Of a DNA stretch of 9,896 bases, positions 1-7,864 are shown one piece after another. Source of the stretch: an uncultured Ruminococcus sp. (GTDB taxonomy: Bacteria > Bacillota > Clostridia > Oscillospirales > Ruminococcaceae); contig CAMWGS010000055.1 of NCBI GenBank assembly GCA_947173865.1, positions 1 to 9,896 of the forward strand. The letters are read 5' to 3'. The position numbers were made by a program, and so were the translations under genes. Each line of letters begins with the position of its first letter. Positions within the stretch are counted from its first letter, which is position 1. Under the pieces are notes generated by a model, which had not been told where the DNA came from, made no database searches, and worked only from the letters and a program-made list of their open reading frames with translations.

Positions 1-2
1 GC

Positions 3-44
3 TACGGCATAAAAATAACTACAGACGAAAGGAGAAACTCATGA
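3..44 (+). other. Possible 3' tail of an upstream gene at the window edge
   Basis: One plus-strand frame is open from the window edge and stops with TGA at 42-44, which overlaps the ATG of the ABC ATPase (41-43) as ATGA. The tail would read YGIKITTDERRNS. An ATGA overlap is a common sign of translational coupling, so the operon may begin further left. The other two frames do not exclude alternatives: one stops at 10-12 and the third runs on past 44. Only 13 codons are visible, so this is weak and no function can be given. Confidence 0.2.
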
Positions 45-1078
45 TTAATATTGAAAATCTTACGAAATTTTACGGCAACAACAGAGCTGTAAACAATATC
101 AGTTTTACAATAAACGATAATGAGATTCTTGGTTTTCTCGGTCCTAACGGTGCGGGAAAATCAACCACAATGAACATGATAGCAGGATATCTTCCGATGT
201 CAGGCGGTACGGTGACTATCTGCGGAACGGATATTTCCAGAGAGCCCGTAAAGGCAAAGCGGAAAATCGGCTATCTTCCGCAAGACCCACCCGTATATCC
301 TGATATGAGGGTAAAGGAATATATGTCTTTCTGTGCAGGACTTAAAAAAATTCCACGCTCTCAGAAAAAGGACGAAATAAAGCGTGTCATGGAACTTCTG
401 AAAATTACGGACGTAAAGGACAAGCTTATAAAAAATCTTTCGGGTGGTTACAAGAGACGTGTAGGTTTTGCACAGGCTATTCTTGGAAATCCTGAATTTA
501 TAATTCTTGACGAGCCGACGGTTGGTCTTGACCCGAATCAAGTAATTGAAGTAAGAAATATTATCCGTGACCTGAAAAAAAATCATTCGGTAATTTTCAG
601 CTCACATATCCTGAGTGAAGTAAGCGAAGTATGCGACCGAGTTGTAATAATCAACAAAGGTGACATAAGAGCAATTGACACTATCGAAAATCTTGAAAAA
701 TCCTACGGTACTTCTCTTATTCTTCACATCAAGGTCAAGGGTTCAAAGACAAAAGCCGCTTCAATTATTGAAATGACTGACGGTGTAAAGGAAATCACCT
801 CAATCGACGAGGAAGGTGAAAATATTTTCAGCTTCACCACACAGCTTGACGGAGATGCCGAGGAAATCCGTCGCTCCATAATGTCGGAACTTCTTAAAAA
901 TAAAGTTGACATAGAAGAAATCTACACCGACAAGCCGAATCTTGAAAATGTATTCATAGAACTTATAAACCGTCCTGCAAAAAGCGGTAATCTTATGGAA
1001 CTTCTTGACGAAATAGTTCCCGAAGAAAATACGGATTCAGAATCAGACGAATCAGACGAAAAGGAGGAAAACGAGTAA
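41..1078 (+). CDS. ABC transporter ATP-binding protein, GldA/ABC-2 type
   Basis: This is the cytoplasmic ATPase of an ABC-2 type export system and supplies the energy for the permease encoded next to it. The 345-residue product has every hallmark of the fold in order: Walker A GPNGAGKST (34-42), Q-loop Gln81, signature LSGGYKRR (133-140), Walker B FIILDEPT (153-160), D-loop GLDP (162-165) and switch His189. After about residue 220 comes the accessory C-terminal domain usual for the CcmA/GldA/NosF group, with the typical ENVFIELI motif near 302-309. It then ends in a strongly acidic tail (about 325-345, mostly Glu, Asp and Ser) that is not part of the ATPase fold. The start is set by AAAGGAG at 28-34, six bases before the ATG. 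The stop overlaps the permease start by one base (TAATG). Homology to gliding-motility GldA is at the family level; the substrate is unknown. Confidence 0.95.
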   Translation: MINIENLTKFYGNNRAVNNISFTINDNEILGFLGPNGAGKSTTMNMIAGYLPMSGGTVTICGTDISREPVKAKRKIGYLPQDPPVYPDMRVKEYMSFCAGLKKIPRSQKKDEIKRVMELLKITDVKDKLIKNLSGGYKRRVGFAQAILGNPEFIILDEPTVGLDPNQVIEVRNIIRDLKKNHSVIFSSHILSEVSEVCDRVVIINKGDIRAIDTIENLEKSYGTSLILHIKVKGSKTKAASIIEMTDGVKEITSIDEEGENIFSFTTQLDGDAEEIRRSIMSELLKNKVDIEEIYTDKPNLENVFIELINRPAKSGNLMELLDEIVPEENTDSESDESDEKEENE

Positions 1079-1809
1079 TGTTTCCTATATATAAAAAAGA
1101 ACTTCAGTCGTTCTTTTATACACCTTTTGCGTATACAATAACGGCACTGTTCATGCTTCTTTTTACTTATATGTTCAATGTTGCTATAGGTAATATAGAC
1201 CAGAGTACATATCAGTTTTCATTCACTGAAATTTTCTACAATGTAATATTTTATTTCATATTCCTTATACCAATCATGACAATGCGTACATATGCCGACG
1301 AAAGAAAATTCGGAACGGAAGTCCTCCTTATGACTTCACCCGTAAGCGTTCTTAAAATAGTACTTGCAAAGTTCCTTGCAAATATCACAGTATTTATTTT
1401 CATGATTGCAGGTTCAACCCTTTTCCCGATTATCACGGCATTAAACGGTGAAGTTGTAGTCAGTCAGCTCATATGTGCATACATAGGATTTTTCTGTTGG
1501 GGTGCAATGTACATAGCACTCGGTATGCTTGTTTCATCATTCACGGAGAGTTCCATACTCGCCGCTATACTCGGAGAACTTGCAATGTTCATATTCCTGT
1601 TTATTGACGATTTCTCACGTACGGGATTTATCTCACAGTACCCGAAACTCCAGTCTGTTCTTTATGCGTTTGCCGCACAGCCCAGATTTGCGTACTTCTC
1701 ACAGGGATTTATCCGCCTTTCAGATATGGTATTTTTCATATCGGCAATTATAGTGCTTCTTGCTTGGAACTTTGTTTCCATTGAAAAGAAACGCTGGAAC
1801 AGGGGGTAA
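1078..1809 (+). CDS. ABC-2 type transporter permease, GldF-like
   Basis: This is the membrane component of the ABC system, predicted to form the transport path and to dock the ATPase encoded just upstream. The 243-residue product has about six hydrophobic helices, near residues 17-37, 52-69, 97-121, 129-153, 157-176 and 214-235. Between helices 2 and 3 lies the segment TMRTYADERKFGTEVLLMTS (68-87). It matches the conserved cytoplasmic 'MR-x-x-(A/S)-(E/D)-E-x-(R/K)-x-G-T-x-E-x-L-L-x-(S/T)-x-P' pattern of GldF/NosY-type ABC-2 permeases. The ATG shares one base with the preceding TAA, and AAGGAGG at 1061-1067 lies ten bases upstream inside the ATPase gene, so the two are translationally coupled. 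The length is normal for the family. The assignment to ABC-2 permeases is firm; GldF-like is inferred from the neighbouring GldG-like gene. Confidence 0.92.
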   Translation: MFPIYKKELQSFFYTPFAYTITALFMLLFTYMFNVAIGNIDQSTYQFSFTEIFYNVIFYFIFLIPIMTMRTYADERKFGTEVLLMTSPVSVLKIVLAKFLANITVFIFMIAGSTLFPIITALNGEVVVSQLICAYIGFFCWGAMYIALGMLVSSFTESSILAAILGELAMFIFLFIDDFSRTGFISQYPKLQSVLYAFAAQPRFAYFSQGFIRLSDMVFFISAIIVLLAWNFVSIEKKRWNRG

Positions 1810-1815
1810 TCAGTC

Positions 1816-3306
1816 ATGCAGAAGAAAAAATTTAATCTTTCGGGAATACTTGCATTTGTCATTGCAATTCTGATACTGCTTATTGCAGTCCCGATAAACC
1901 TTATATTTGCATATTCAGACAAGGTGTTTGATATGACACCTGCCGGAAAATATACACTTAACGAAAAAACAGTACAGCTTCTTGACGAAGTATCGGACAA
2001 GCAGATTGAAATTTACTACTTATATAATTATAGTCTCAGCGAATTTCAGAATGCTCCTGAGTTCCTCCCTCTTTACCACACACTCGATGAACTCGGACAG
2101 CGTGACAATATAGAACTTATTACTTTCAATCCGAACGAAGAAGCAGACAGAGCGTCCGCACTTGACCCGTCTGGAATCCTTGGTATAAGTGAAGGCGATG
2201 TTTTTGTAAAGTGTGGAGATACAATCAAAAAAATTGACTATCACAAACTTTTCCAGACCACATCAGAAGGAATATTTGAATATGCAGGTGAAGAACTTAT
2301 TGCAGGTGCTATAAAAGTATGTACAAGCGGTTCTCTCCCGACGGTTTACTTCCTTACAGGTCACGGTGAAAAATCAATAAATGACAGCTACGAAACTTAT
2401 GCACTTCAGCTTAAAGCAAATAACTATGATGTTCAGGAAATGAACCTTGACGAAGAAGGTGCTGTTCCCGACAATACAGCTATTATCTACCTCGCAGGAC
2501 CTACTCAGGATATAACAGACAATGAATATAAACTTCTCAGTGATTATGCCGACCACGGCGGTTCACTTGCTGTTTTCGCCGCTCCGTGCGACACAAAGGG
2601 TCGTTTCTCAAACATTGACAGACTTCTTGAAAAATTTGAGCTTGGTATAGACTACAACTATGTAACAGAATCAAACAGTGTGAATCAGCTTCAGGACAGA
2701 GAAGCAAAGCAGAGTGATAATTACTTCCGTGTTCAGTATACACCGAAAACAGACGACTTTACCGAGGACCTCACAACAGATATAAATTATCTTATTGACC
2801 AGGGCGACTATATAGCAGGTATTTCAAATACAAGAAGTGTATACGAATACAGCGGTGACAGCGGATATATTGAAAAGTCTCCTATAATCCAGAATATCGC
2901 TGACGCTACAACAGCAAGCTATACAACCATAAGTACCGCTATGGGTGGTGACAGCGACTCGAAAAAAGAAGCCGAGGAATTAAGCAATACACCTCTTTAT
3001 TTCGGTTATTACTCATACAACAAACAGACTCTTGGTAAAATTATCCTTATCGGAACTACCGATATAATGGACATTGACAAGGTATATCCTACTATTTCGG
3101 GTACTCAGTATCTTGCTATTTTCTCGAACACATGGCTTTATGATACTGATATTGATATGGGTATAGGCAATAAGTCCAACTCATACGATATCATGCGTTT
3201 TCCCGATGCTCCCGAAGCTGAATCCGTACTCAGAATATTTACAATTGTTCCTATTGTCATTGCACTTATAGGCGTGGCAGTATGGCTCAAGAGGAGATAT
3301 GCATAA
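1816..3306 (+). CDS. GldG-like ABC transporter auxiliary protein
   Basis: This is a membrane-anchored auxiliary subunit of the GldF/GldG group. The 496-residue product starts with a short basic segment and one transmembrane helix (about 11-32). The family-typical stretch FDMTPAGKYTLNEKTVQLLD follows (38-57). A large soluble region contains TGHGE (181-185) and a segment with AGPTQD and YADHGGSLAVF (about 227-254), both characteristic of the GldG-type 'ABC_transp_aux' domain. A second helix (about 473-490) ends in KRRYA. The basic ends suggest both termini are cytoplasmic and the bulk is outside the membrane. AGGGGG at 1801-1806 is nine bases before the ATG, and the gap to the permease stop is six bases. 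In Bacteroidetes GldG works with GldA and GldF in gliding; in clostridia the role and substrate are unknown. No catalytic activity can be read from the sequence. Confidence 0.9.
   Translation: MQKKKFNLSGILAFVIAILILLIAVPINLIFAYSDKVFDMTPAGKYTLNEKTVQLLDEVSDKQIEIYYLYNYSLSEFQNAPEFLPLYHTLDELGQRDNIELITFNPNEEADRASALDPSGILGISEGDVFVKCGDTIKKIDYHKLFQTTSEGIFEYAGEELIAGAIKVCTSGSLPTVYFLTGHGEKSINDSYETYALQLKANNYDVQEMNLDEEGAVPDNTAIIYLAGPTQDITDNEYKLLSDYADHGGSLAVFAAPCDTKGRFSNIDRLLEKFELGIDYNYVTESNSVNQLQDREAKQSDNYFRVQYTPKTDDFTEDLTTDINYLIDQGDYIAGISNTRSVYEYSGDSGYIEKSPIIQNIADATTASYTTISTAMGGDSDSKKEAEELSNTPLYFGYYSYNKQTLGKIILIGTTDIMDIDKVYPTISGTQYLAIFSNTWLYDTDIDMGIGNKSNSYDIMRFPDAPEAESVLRIFTIVPIVIALIGVAVWLKRRYA
3292..3296 (+). 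promoter_or_regulatory. Ribosome binding site that sets the DUF4340 gene start
   Basis: AGGAG lies inside the last codons of the GldG-like gene. An in-frame ATG at 3299 is only two bases downstream, too close to be used efficiently, whereas the ATG at 3308 is eleven bases downstream. The 3308 start also begins with the clean MKKVII signal-anchor sequence. I therefore prefer 3308, one base after the GldG-like stop codon. Confidence 0.7.
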
Positions 3307-3307
3307 T

Positions 3308-4726
3308 ATGAAAAAAGTTATTATAGCTGCTGTTGCCCTGCTTATTGTTGCGGGAGGTTCATTCGGTGCTTTTCTCGTCGTCAAAAACAAGAGCGACAAG
3401 GAAACAGAAAAACAGGTTTCGGAACTTGCCGACAACGTTCTTTTCAGTTTTGACAGTGACAGCATAACAGAAATAAATTTTGACTGTCCAGACGGTCAGT
3501 ACAAGGCAGTTGTCAATGATGACGGTGACTGGAAACTGGACAACAGAGAATTCTCCCTTGACCAGACTTACATGGACGCACTTCTTACACTGGTTTCAGA
3601 CTTCACTGCGGAAACAAACTACGGTGAGGCGGACAGTTCGAAAAAATCCATGTACGGTCTTGAAAATCCGTCCGAAACAATAACACTTTCCGACGGTACA
3701 AACAATTATAAAATTTATGTCGGCAACATCAGTCCCACCAACGACTACTATTATATTATGGTTGAAGGAAAAAACAAGGTATATACTGTTGATTCCATAC
3801 AGGGAAGTGTACTGAAAGCAAGCCGTCTGATGATTAAGTCAAAGGATTTGATTCCATACAAGGACAACGAAATAAAACAGATTACCGTTAAAAAAGACGG
3901 CAAAACGGTATATGACCTTACTTTTGATACGGAAACTTCAACATGGTCACTTCCTGACGAATATTCAAATCTTCCGTTTGACCAGACAGCAGTTACTTCA
4001 ATGCTTACAACCGTCACACGTCTTGAAGCCCAGCAACTTCTTGACGAATATCTTGAAGATTTGAGTAAATACGGTTTTGACAAGCCTGCCGCCGAAGTAA
4101 CGGTAAAAGGTATTGACGGTACTGAAAAAAATATCCTTGTAAGCAGTAAAAGCGACGAAAACAGAACTTATACATATGCTTTGCTTCAGGATTCAAATCA
4201 GGTACAGACCTACTATCTTTCAGACCTGAACTTTGTTGATTATACTCCCATTGATTTCCTGCCTGATTCCGTAACAACCGCAAATATCTACAGTGTAACA
4301 GGATTTGACCTTGAATTTGATGATATCGACGATTCATTCACAATGAATATGACTGACAATATCCTTGAAAAGAACGGTAAGGAAATAGATATCGAAAATG
4401 TCGAAACTTCAACATCTTTCCAGAATTTCTATAACGCCCTTTCAATTCTCATATTCACTGAAATTGATATTGACGCTTCTCCCGACAATTCAGAACCGTT
4501 TTTAACTGCTGTTTACCATGTAAACGACGGTACTGACATTAAAATAGATTTGGTTGATGCGGGAAATGACAAATGCTACGTTTTCAAGGACGATGTATAC
4601 ACAGGCGGTCTTATAGATATGAGCCGAATAACAGGAAAAACTTCTGTCAGGTCATTCTATAATTCATTCTGTACAAATGCAGGCATACTTAAAACGGTTC
4701 AGTCTCAGCCGTCGGACGACGAATAA
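3308..4726 (+). CDS. DUF4340 domain protein, membrane-anchored partner of the ABC system
   Basis: This is a predicted single-pass envelope protein of 472 residues. It begins with MKK and a hydrophobic signal-anchor (about 4-25); there is no lipobox cysteine, so it is probably not a lipoprotein. The rest is soluble, rich in Asp, Thr and Ser, and should face the outside. It contains a DUF4340-type module at least twice: the motif YGLENP at 116-121 followed by a strand-rich 'ETITLSDG' segment, and YGFDKP at 255-260 followed by 'AEVTVKGIDG'. Each copy is preceded by a W-x-L strand (DWKL near 74, TWSL near 212) and an acidic helix. DUF4340 genes often follow GldG-like genes, and this one starts one base after the GldG-like stop, so it very likely belongs to the same complex. 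The biochemical role is unknown; binding of substrate or cell-wall material is only a guess. Confidence 0.85.
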   Translation: MKKVIIAAVALLIVAGGSFGAFLVVKNKSDKETEKQVSELADNVLFSFDSDSITEINFDCPDGQYKAVVNDDGDWKLDNREFSLDQTYMDALLTLVSDFTAETNYGEADSSKKSMYGLENPSETITLSDGTNNYKIYVGNISPTNDYYYIMVEGKNKVYTVDSIQGSVLKASRLMIKSKDLIPYKDNEIKQITVKKDGKTVYDLTFDTETSTWSLPDEYSNLPFDQTAVTSMLTTVTRLEAQQLLDEYLEDLSKYGFDKPAAEVTVKGIDGTEKNILVSSKSDENRTYTYALLQDSNQVQTYYLSDLNFVDYTPIDFLPDSVTTANIYSVTGFDLEFDDIDDSFTMNMTDNILEKNGKEIDIENVETSTSFQNFYNALSILIFTEIDIDASPDNSEPFLTAVYHVNDGTDIKIDLVDAGNDKCYVFKDDVYTGGLIDMSRITGKTSVRSFYNSFCTNAGILKTVQSQPSDDE

Positions 4727-4730
4727 CAAT

Positions 4731-4752
4731 AACAGCACCTTCGGGTGCTGTT
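4731..4752 (+). terminator. UUCG-capped hairpin ending the ABC/DUF4340 operon
   Basis: A perfect 9-bp stem, AACAGCACC (4731-4739) with GGTGCTGTT (4744-4752), is closed by a TTCG tetraloop, the very stable C(UUCG)G type. It begins four bases after the DUF4340 stop codon. The following T-run is short (TTT, then GA), so intrinsic termination may be incomplete; the hairpin could equally protect the 3' end of the mRNA. The position at the operon end supports a terminator role. Confidence 0.75.
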
Positions 4753-4766
4753 TGACTATACAACTA

Positions 4767-4795
4767 TTGATTTATTTCCGTATTTATGGTATAAT
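4767..4795 (+). promoter_or_regulatory. Sigma-A type promoter for tex
   Basis: TTGATT (4767-4772) and TATAAT (4790-4795) are separated by exactly 17 bases, with TG at 4787-4788 forming an extended -10. Transcription should begin near 4802, giving a leader of about 43 bases before the tex ATG at 4845. A TTGACT at 4752-4757 is a better -35 match but is 32 bases from the -10, so it is probably not used with it. Confidence 0.85.
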
Positions 4796-4844
4796 AAGTA
4801 AGGAAATATACACGTATTTCATGAACAGAAAGGAAAAAATAATT

Positions 4845-7115
4845 ATGGATATAAATAAAACTCTTGCACAGGAATTTAACCTAAAACTTGAACACGTCAA
4901 TAATACTGTCGAACTTATTGACGATGACAAGACCATTCCGTTTATTGCACGTTACCGTAAGGAGCTTACAGGCTCTCTTGACGACCAGATTCTCCGTGAA
5001 CTTTATGACCGTCTCATGTACCTCCGCAACCTCGAAAAACGCAAGGAGGAAATTTCAAACGCTATCAAGGAACAGGAAAAAATGACTCCCGAAATTGAAA
5101 GTGCAATCAGTTCGGCGACAACGCTTGTTGAAGTTGAGGACATATACAGACCGTTTAAGCCTAAAAGACGTACCCGTGCAGGTATCGCAAGGGAAAACGG
5201 TCTTGAACCCCTTGCATCTCTTGTTATGGAACAGAATCCGCAGACAGCCCCCGAAAAAGAAGCGGAAAACTTTATTGACGAAGAAAAGAAAATCCCTGAC
5301 GTAAAAACCGCTTTACAGGGTGCTATGGACATCATAGCCGAGGACATTTCCGACGATGCCGAAATAAGAAAGAAACTCCGTACACTTGCCAACGACAAGG
5401 GTGAAATGGTTTCCAAAGCGTCTGACCCCGAGGCAGAAAGTGTATACACAAACTACTATGACTATAAAGAACCGATTGAAAAAATAGCAAATCACCGTGT
5501 ACTTGCACTTGACAGAGGTGAAAAGGAAGGATTTATAAAAGTTTCAATAATTCTTGACGAAATCAGTGCAACGGGTCTTATTGCAAATAAGTATGTGAAA
5601 AATGATTCACAGTGCGGTGAACTTGTAAGAACTGCTGTTCTTGACAGCTATAAAAGACTTATTTTTCCGTCAATTGAGCGTGAAATACGTTCCGAAATGA
5701 CAGCAAAAGCCGCTGAGGAGTCAATAAAAGTGTTTGCTTCAAATCTCCGTCAGCTTCTCCTGCAAGCACCGCTGAAAAACAGTATTATTCTCGGTCTTGA
5801 CCCCGGTTACAGAACGGGCTGTAAAGTTGCCGTAATTGACTCAACGGGAAAAGTACTTGACACAGGTGTTATTTATCCCACACTGGGACCAAAGCAGAAT
5901 ATTGAAAGTTCTGCAAAGACAGTAAAATCACTCATTCAGAAACACGGTGTTACAACTATCTCTATAGGAAACGGCACGGCTTCACGTGAAACTGAAAACT
6001 TTGTCGTTGACTTACTCAAGGAAATACCACAGAAAATAAGCTACATGGTAGTAAGTGAGGCAGGTGCTTCCGTTTACTCGGCTTCAAAACTCGCCGCTGA
6101 GGAGTTCCCCGACTATGATGTTTCACTGAGAAGTGCGGTATCTATTGCAAGACGTTTACAAGACCCTCTCGCAGAACTCGTAAAAATCGAACCCAAAGCC
6201 ATAGGTGTGGGACAATATCAGCACGATATGCCACAGGCTCGTATGAATGAAGCTCTTTCGGGAGTTGTTGAGGACTGTGTAAACTCCGTGGGCGTTGACC
6301 TGAACACAGCTTCATATTCACTTCTTTCCTATATATCGGGAATAAATTCAGCGGTTGCCAAAAATATCGTTGCCTACCGTGAGGAAAACGGCAGATTCAA
6401 CGACCGTAAGGAACTTATGAAAGTTGCCAAACTCGGCAAGAAGGCATTTGAACAGTGTGCGGGATTTTTAAGAGTACGTGACGGAAAAAATCCGCTTGAC
6501 AATACAGCCGTTCACCCCGAAAGTTATTCTGCCGCTTCATCACTTCTTAGCGAGTGCGGTTTTACTCTTTCCGACATTTCAGACGGCGGTGCTACGGGAA
6601 TAACAGAAAAAGCTGAAAATATCGGTCTTGAAAATATAAGTAAAAATCTCGGAATAGGTGTTCCTACTCTTACCGACATTATCGGAGAACTGAGAAAACC
6701 AGGACGTGACCTCCGTGACGAACTTCCTCCGCCACTCCTCAGAAGCGGTGACGTAATGGAAATAAAAGACCTTAAAGTTGGTATGGAACTTGTCGGAACT
6801 GTCCGCAACATAATTGATTTCGGTGCATTTGTCGATATTGGCGTACATGAGGATGGATTGGTTCATGTTTCACAGATATGCAGCCGATATATAAAACACC
6901 CTTTGGAAGCCGTAAAGGTCGGAGAGATTGTAAAAGTACGTGTAATTGAAGTTGATGTCAAGAGAAACAGAATTTCCCTTACCATGAGACTTGATGACGA
7001 AAAGGAACAGAAACAGCCACATAAAAAATCCTCTAAAAAGCGTGATAACCGTAAACCAAAGGGTTTTGACGTTAATCAGTTAAAAAACAGCAGTTTCAGA
7101 ATAAAACAGAAATAA
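4845..7115 (+). CDS. tex: Tex family RNA-binding transcription accessory protein
   Basis: Tex is a conserved cytoplasmic nucleic-acid-binding protein that influences transcription and gene expression; it was first described in Bordetella as affecting toxin expression. The 756-residue product has the full architecture: a helical N-terminal region with IPFIARYRKE (31-40) and DIYRPFKPKRRTRA (99-112); an RNase H-like YqgF domain opening with ILGLDPGYRTGCK (315-327); helix-hairpin-helix repeats (about 483-547, including GINSAVAKNIVAYREENG); and an S1 RNA-binding domain (about 643-716, VGMELVGTVRNIIDFGAFVD then GLVHVSQI). It ends in a lysine-rich tail (717-756). The reading frame is open back to 4677, but that part overlaps the upstream gene, its hairpin and the promoter. 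The ATG at 4845 has AAAGGA ten bases upstream and gives the family-typical N-terminus. It is transcribed alone and is a housekeeping gene unrelated to the ABC operon. Confidence 0.96.
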   Translation: MDINKTLAQEFNLKLEHVNNTVELIDDDKTIPFIARYRKELTGSLDDQILRELYDRLMYLRNLEKRKEEISNAIKEQEKMTPEIESAISSATTLVEVEDIYRPFKPKRRTRAGIARENGLEPLASLVMEQNPQTAPEKEAENFIDEEKKIPDVKTALQGAMDIIAEDISDDAEIRKKLRTLANDKGEMVSKASDPEAESVYTNYYDYKEPIEKIANHRVLALDRGEKEGFIKVSIILDEISATGLIANKYVKNDSQCGELVRTAVLDSYKRLIFPSIEREIRSEMTAKAAEESIKVFASNLRQLLLQAPLKNSIILGLDPGYRTGCKVAVIDSTGKVLDTGVIYPTLGPKQNIESSAKTVKSLIQKHGVTTISIGNGTASRETENFVVDLLKEIPQKISYMVVSEAGASVYSASKLAAEEFPDYDVSLRSAVSIARRLQDPLAELVKIEPKAIGVGQYQHDMPQARMNEALSGVVEDCVNSVGVDLNTASYSLLSYISGINSAVAKNIVAYREENGRFNDRKELMKVAKLGKKAFEQCAGFLRVRDGKNPLDNTAVHPESYSAASSLLSECGFTLSDISDGGATGITEKAENIGLENISKNLGIGVPTLTDIIGELRKPGRDLRDELPPPLLRSGDVMEIKDLKVGMELVGTVRNIIDFGAFVDIGVHEDGLVHVSQICSRYIKHPLEAVKVGEIVKVRVIEVDVKRNRISLTMRLDDEKEQKQPHKKSSKKRDNRKPKGFDVNQLKNSSFRIKQK

Positions 7116-7119
7116 CAAA

Positions 7120-7145
7120 AAAACGGACGGTATACCGTCCGTTTT
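7120..7145. terminator. Bidirectional terminator between tex and the DUF2225-like gene
   Basis: An 11-bp stem, AAAACGGACGG (7120-7130) with CCGTCCGTTTT (7135-7145), closes on a TATA loop. The A-run on one side and T-run on the other give a U-tract in either direction. It lies between the tex stop (7113-7115) and the stop of the convergent minus-strand gene (7154-7156), so it can end both transcripts. Confidence 0.9.
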
Positions 7146-7153
7146 CAAAGTAA

Positions 7154-7798
7154 TCATTCAAAAGCAACGCCTGGAACTTCCGACATCTTATGAACCGACG
7201 AATCACCGTTCTTTGCAAGTTTTACACTATACTGCGAAATGAGAAGCATAAGCGGAGACTCAAAGAATCTTTCACCATAATCACTTATAACCTTTTCAAA
7301 CTGTCCTGTGCGTCTTAGAAGGTCGGCACGGAGAAGATACATACTTTCATTACCGTCAAAAACCTTGCTGTTTTCCATTATACTCAAAGCTTCATTTCTG
7401 CATTCCTTTGCCTTTTCGTCGTTGCCTTCGTCGTCAAAAACCCATGACGCATAAAGATAAGACTGCACCGCTTCGGTATAATTGCGGTTCTTTATATTGA
7501 CAAGAGCCTTTCTGACAAAACGTGAAACAAGTTCATTTTGGGTTTCAAGACCGCCGAGTTCCGTGTATTCACGGCTTTCAAGATAACTGCGGTCAAATTC
7601 CACAGGCGTTTCAAGAGAACCGTTGCAGTATCTGCACTCAGGACACTCCATAACCCAATATTCCATTGACGAACGGTGTGGGTCTGACGGACGCAAATCA
7701 ATATCGGGAACACCGTCCGACTTTGATTTGATTATAACAGTATGTTCTGACTTTGTACCGCATACACTGCATACAGTTTCTGTAAGTTTAGTTTCCAT
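7154..7798 (-). CDS. DUF2225-like zinc-ribbon protein with TPR-like helices
   Basis: This is a predicted cytoplasmic protein of 214 residues and unknown function. The N-terminal third has two cysteine pairs, C10-x-x-C13 and C52-x-x-C55 (with a further Cys58), as expected for a zinc ribbon. Between them lies the distinctive DIDLRPSDPHRSSMEYWV segment (32-49). This pattern matches my recollection of the DUF2225 family of Firmicutes. The C-terminal part is all-helical and resembles tetratricopeptide repeats (TEAVQSYLYASWVFDDEGN near 108-126, then a similar helix pair near 154-175). There is no signal peptide or membrane helix. The frame is open to a GTG at 7819, but the ATG at 7798 has AAAGGGG eleven bases upstream, while the GTG would overlap that site. 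The gene is monocistronic and divergent from the GH25 gene. It ends with TGA, unlike the TAA of every other gene here. The family call is moderately sure; the function is not known. Confidence 0.75.
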   Translation of the reverse strand: METKLTETVCSVCGTKSEHTVIIKSKSDGVPDIDLRPSDPHRSSMEYWVMECPECRYCNGSLETPVEFDRSYLESREYTELGGLETQNELVSRFVRKALVNIKNRNYTEAVQSYLYASWVFDDEGNDEKAKECRNEALSIMENSKVFDGNESMYLLRADLLRRTGQFEKVISDYGERFFESPLMLLISQYSVKLAKNGDSSVHKMSEVPGVAFE

Positions 7799-7809
7799 AA
7801 AAAATCGTA

Positions 7810-7816
7810 CCCCTTT
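7810..7816 (-). promoter_or_regulatory. Ribosome binding site that sets the DUF2225-like start
   Basis: Read on the minus strand this is AAAGGGG, eleven bases before the ATG at 7798-7796. The alternative GTG (7819-7817) directly abuts this site and has no good site of its own, so the ATG is preferred. Confidence 0.7.
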
Positions 7817-7835
7817 CACTTACTGTAATATGCTA

Positions 7836-7864
7836 ATTATATCAGAATTTACAGTTGTTGTCAA
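7836..7864 (-). promoter_or_regulatory. Near-perfect sigma-A promoter for the DUF2225-like gene
   Basis: On the minus strand the -35 is TTGACA (7864-7859) and the -10 is TATAAT (7841-7836), both exact consensus, with a 17-base spacer. TG just upstream of the -10 (7844-7843) makes it an extended -10 as well. Transcription should start near 7829, about 30 bases before the ATG. Such a match predicts strong expression unless a regulator blocks it. Confidence 0.9.

Noticed and set aside
3299..3307. An ATG three codons upstream of the DUF4340 start
   Set aside because: Only two bases separate it from the AGGAG ribosome binding site, and it adds HN before an otherwise typical MKK signal-anchor.
4752..4757. 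TTGACT as the -35 box for tex
   Set aside because: It is 32 bases from the TATAAT box, and it begins on the last base of the terminator stem; TTGATT at 4767-4772 has the correct 17-base spacing.
4677..4844. A 56-codon N-terminal extension of tex
   Set aside because: It overlaps the end of the DUF4340 gene, the hairpin and the tex promoter, and it has no family-like sequence. The start at 4845 has a ribosome binding site and the usual Tex N-terminus.
5003..5449. A 148-codon antisense open frame inside tex
   Set aside because: It has no ribosome binding site, no recognisable domain, and a Ser-rich composition expected from reading the opposite strand of a Glu/Lys-rich gene.
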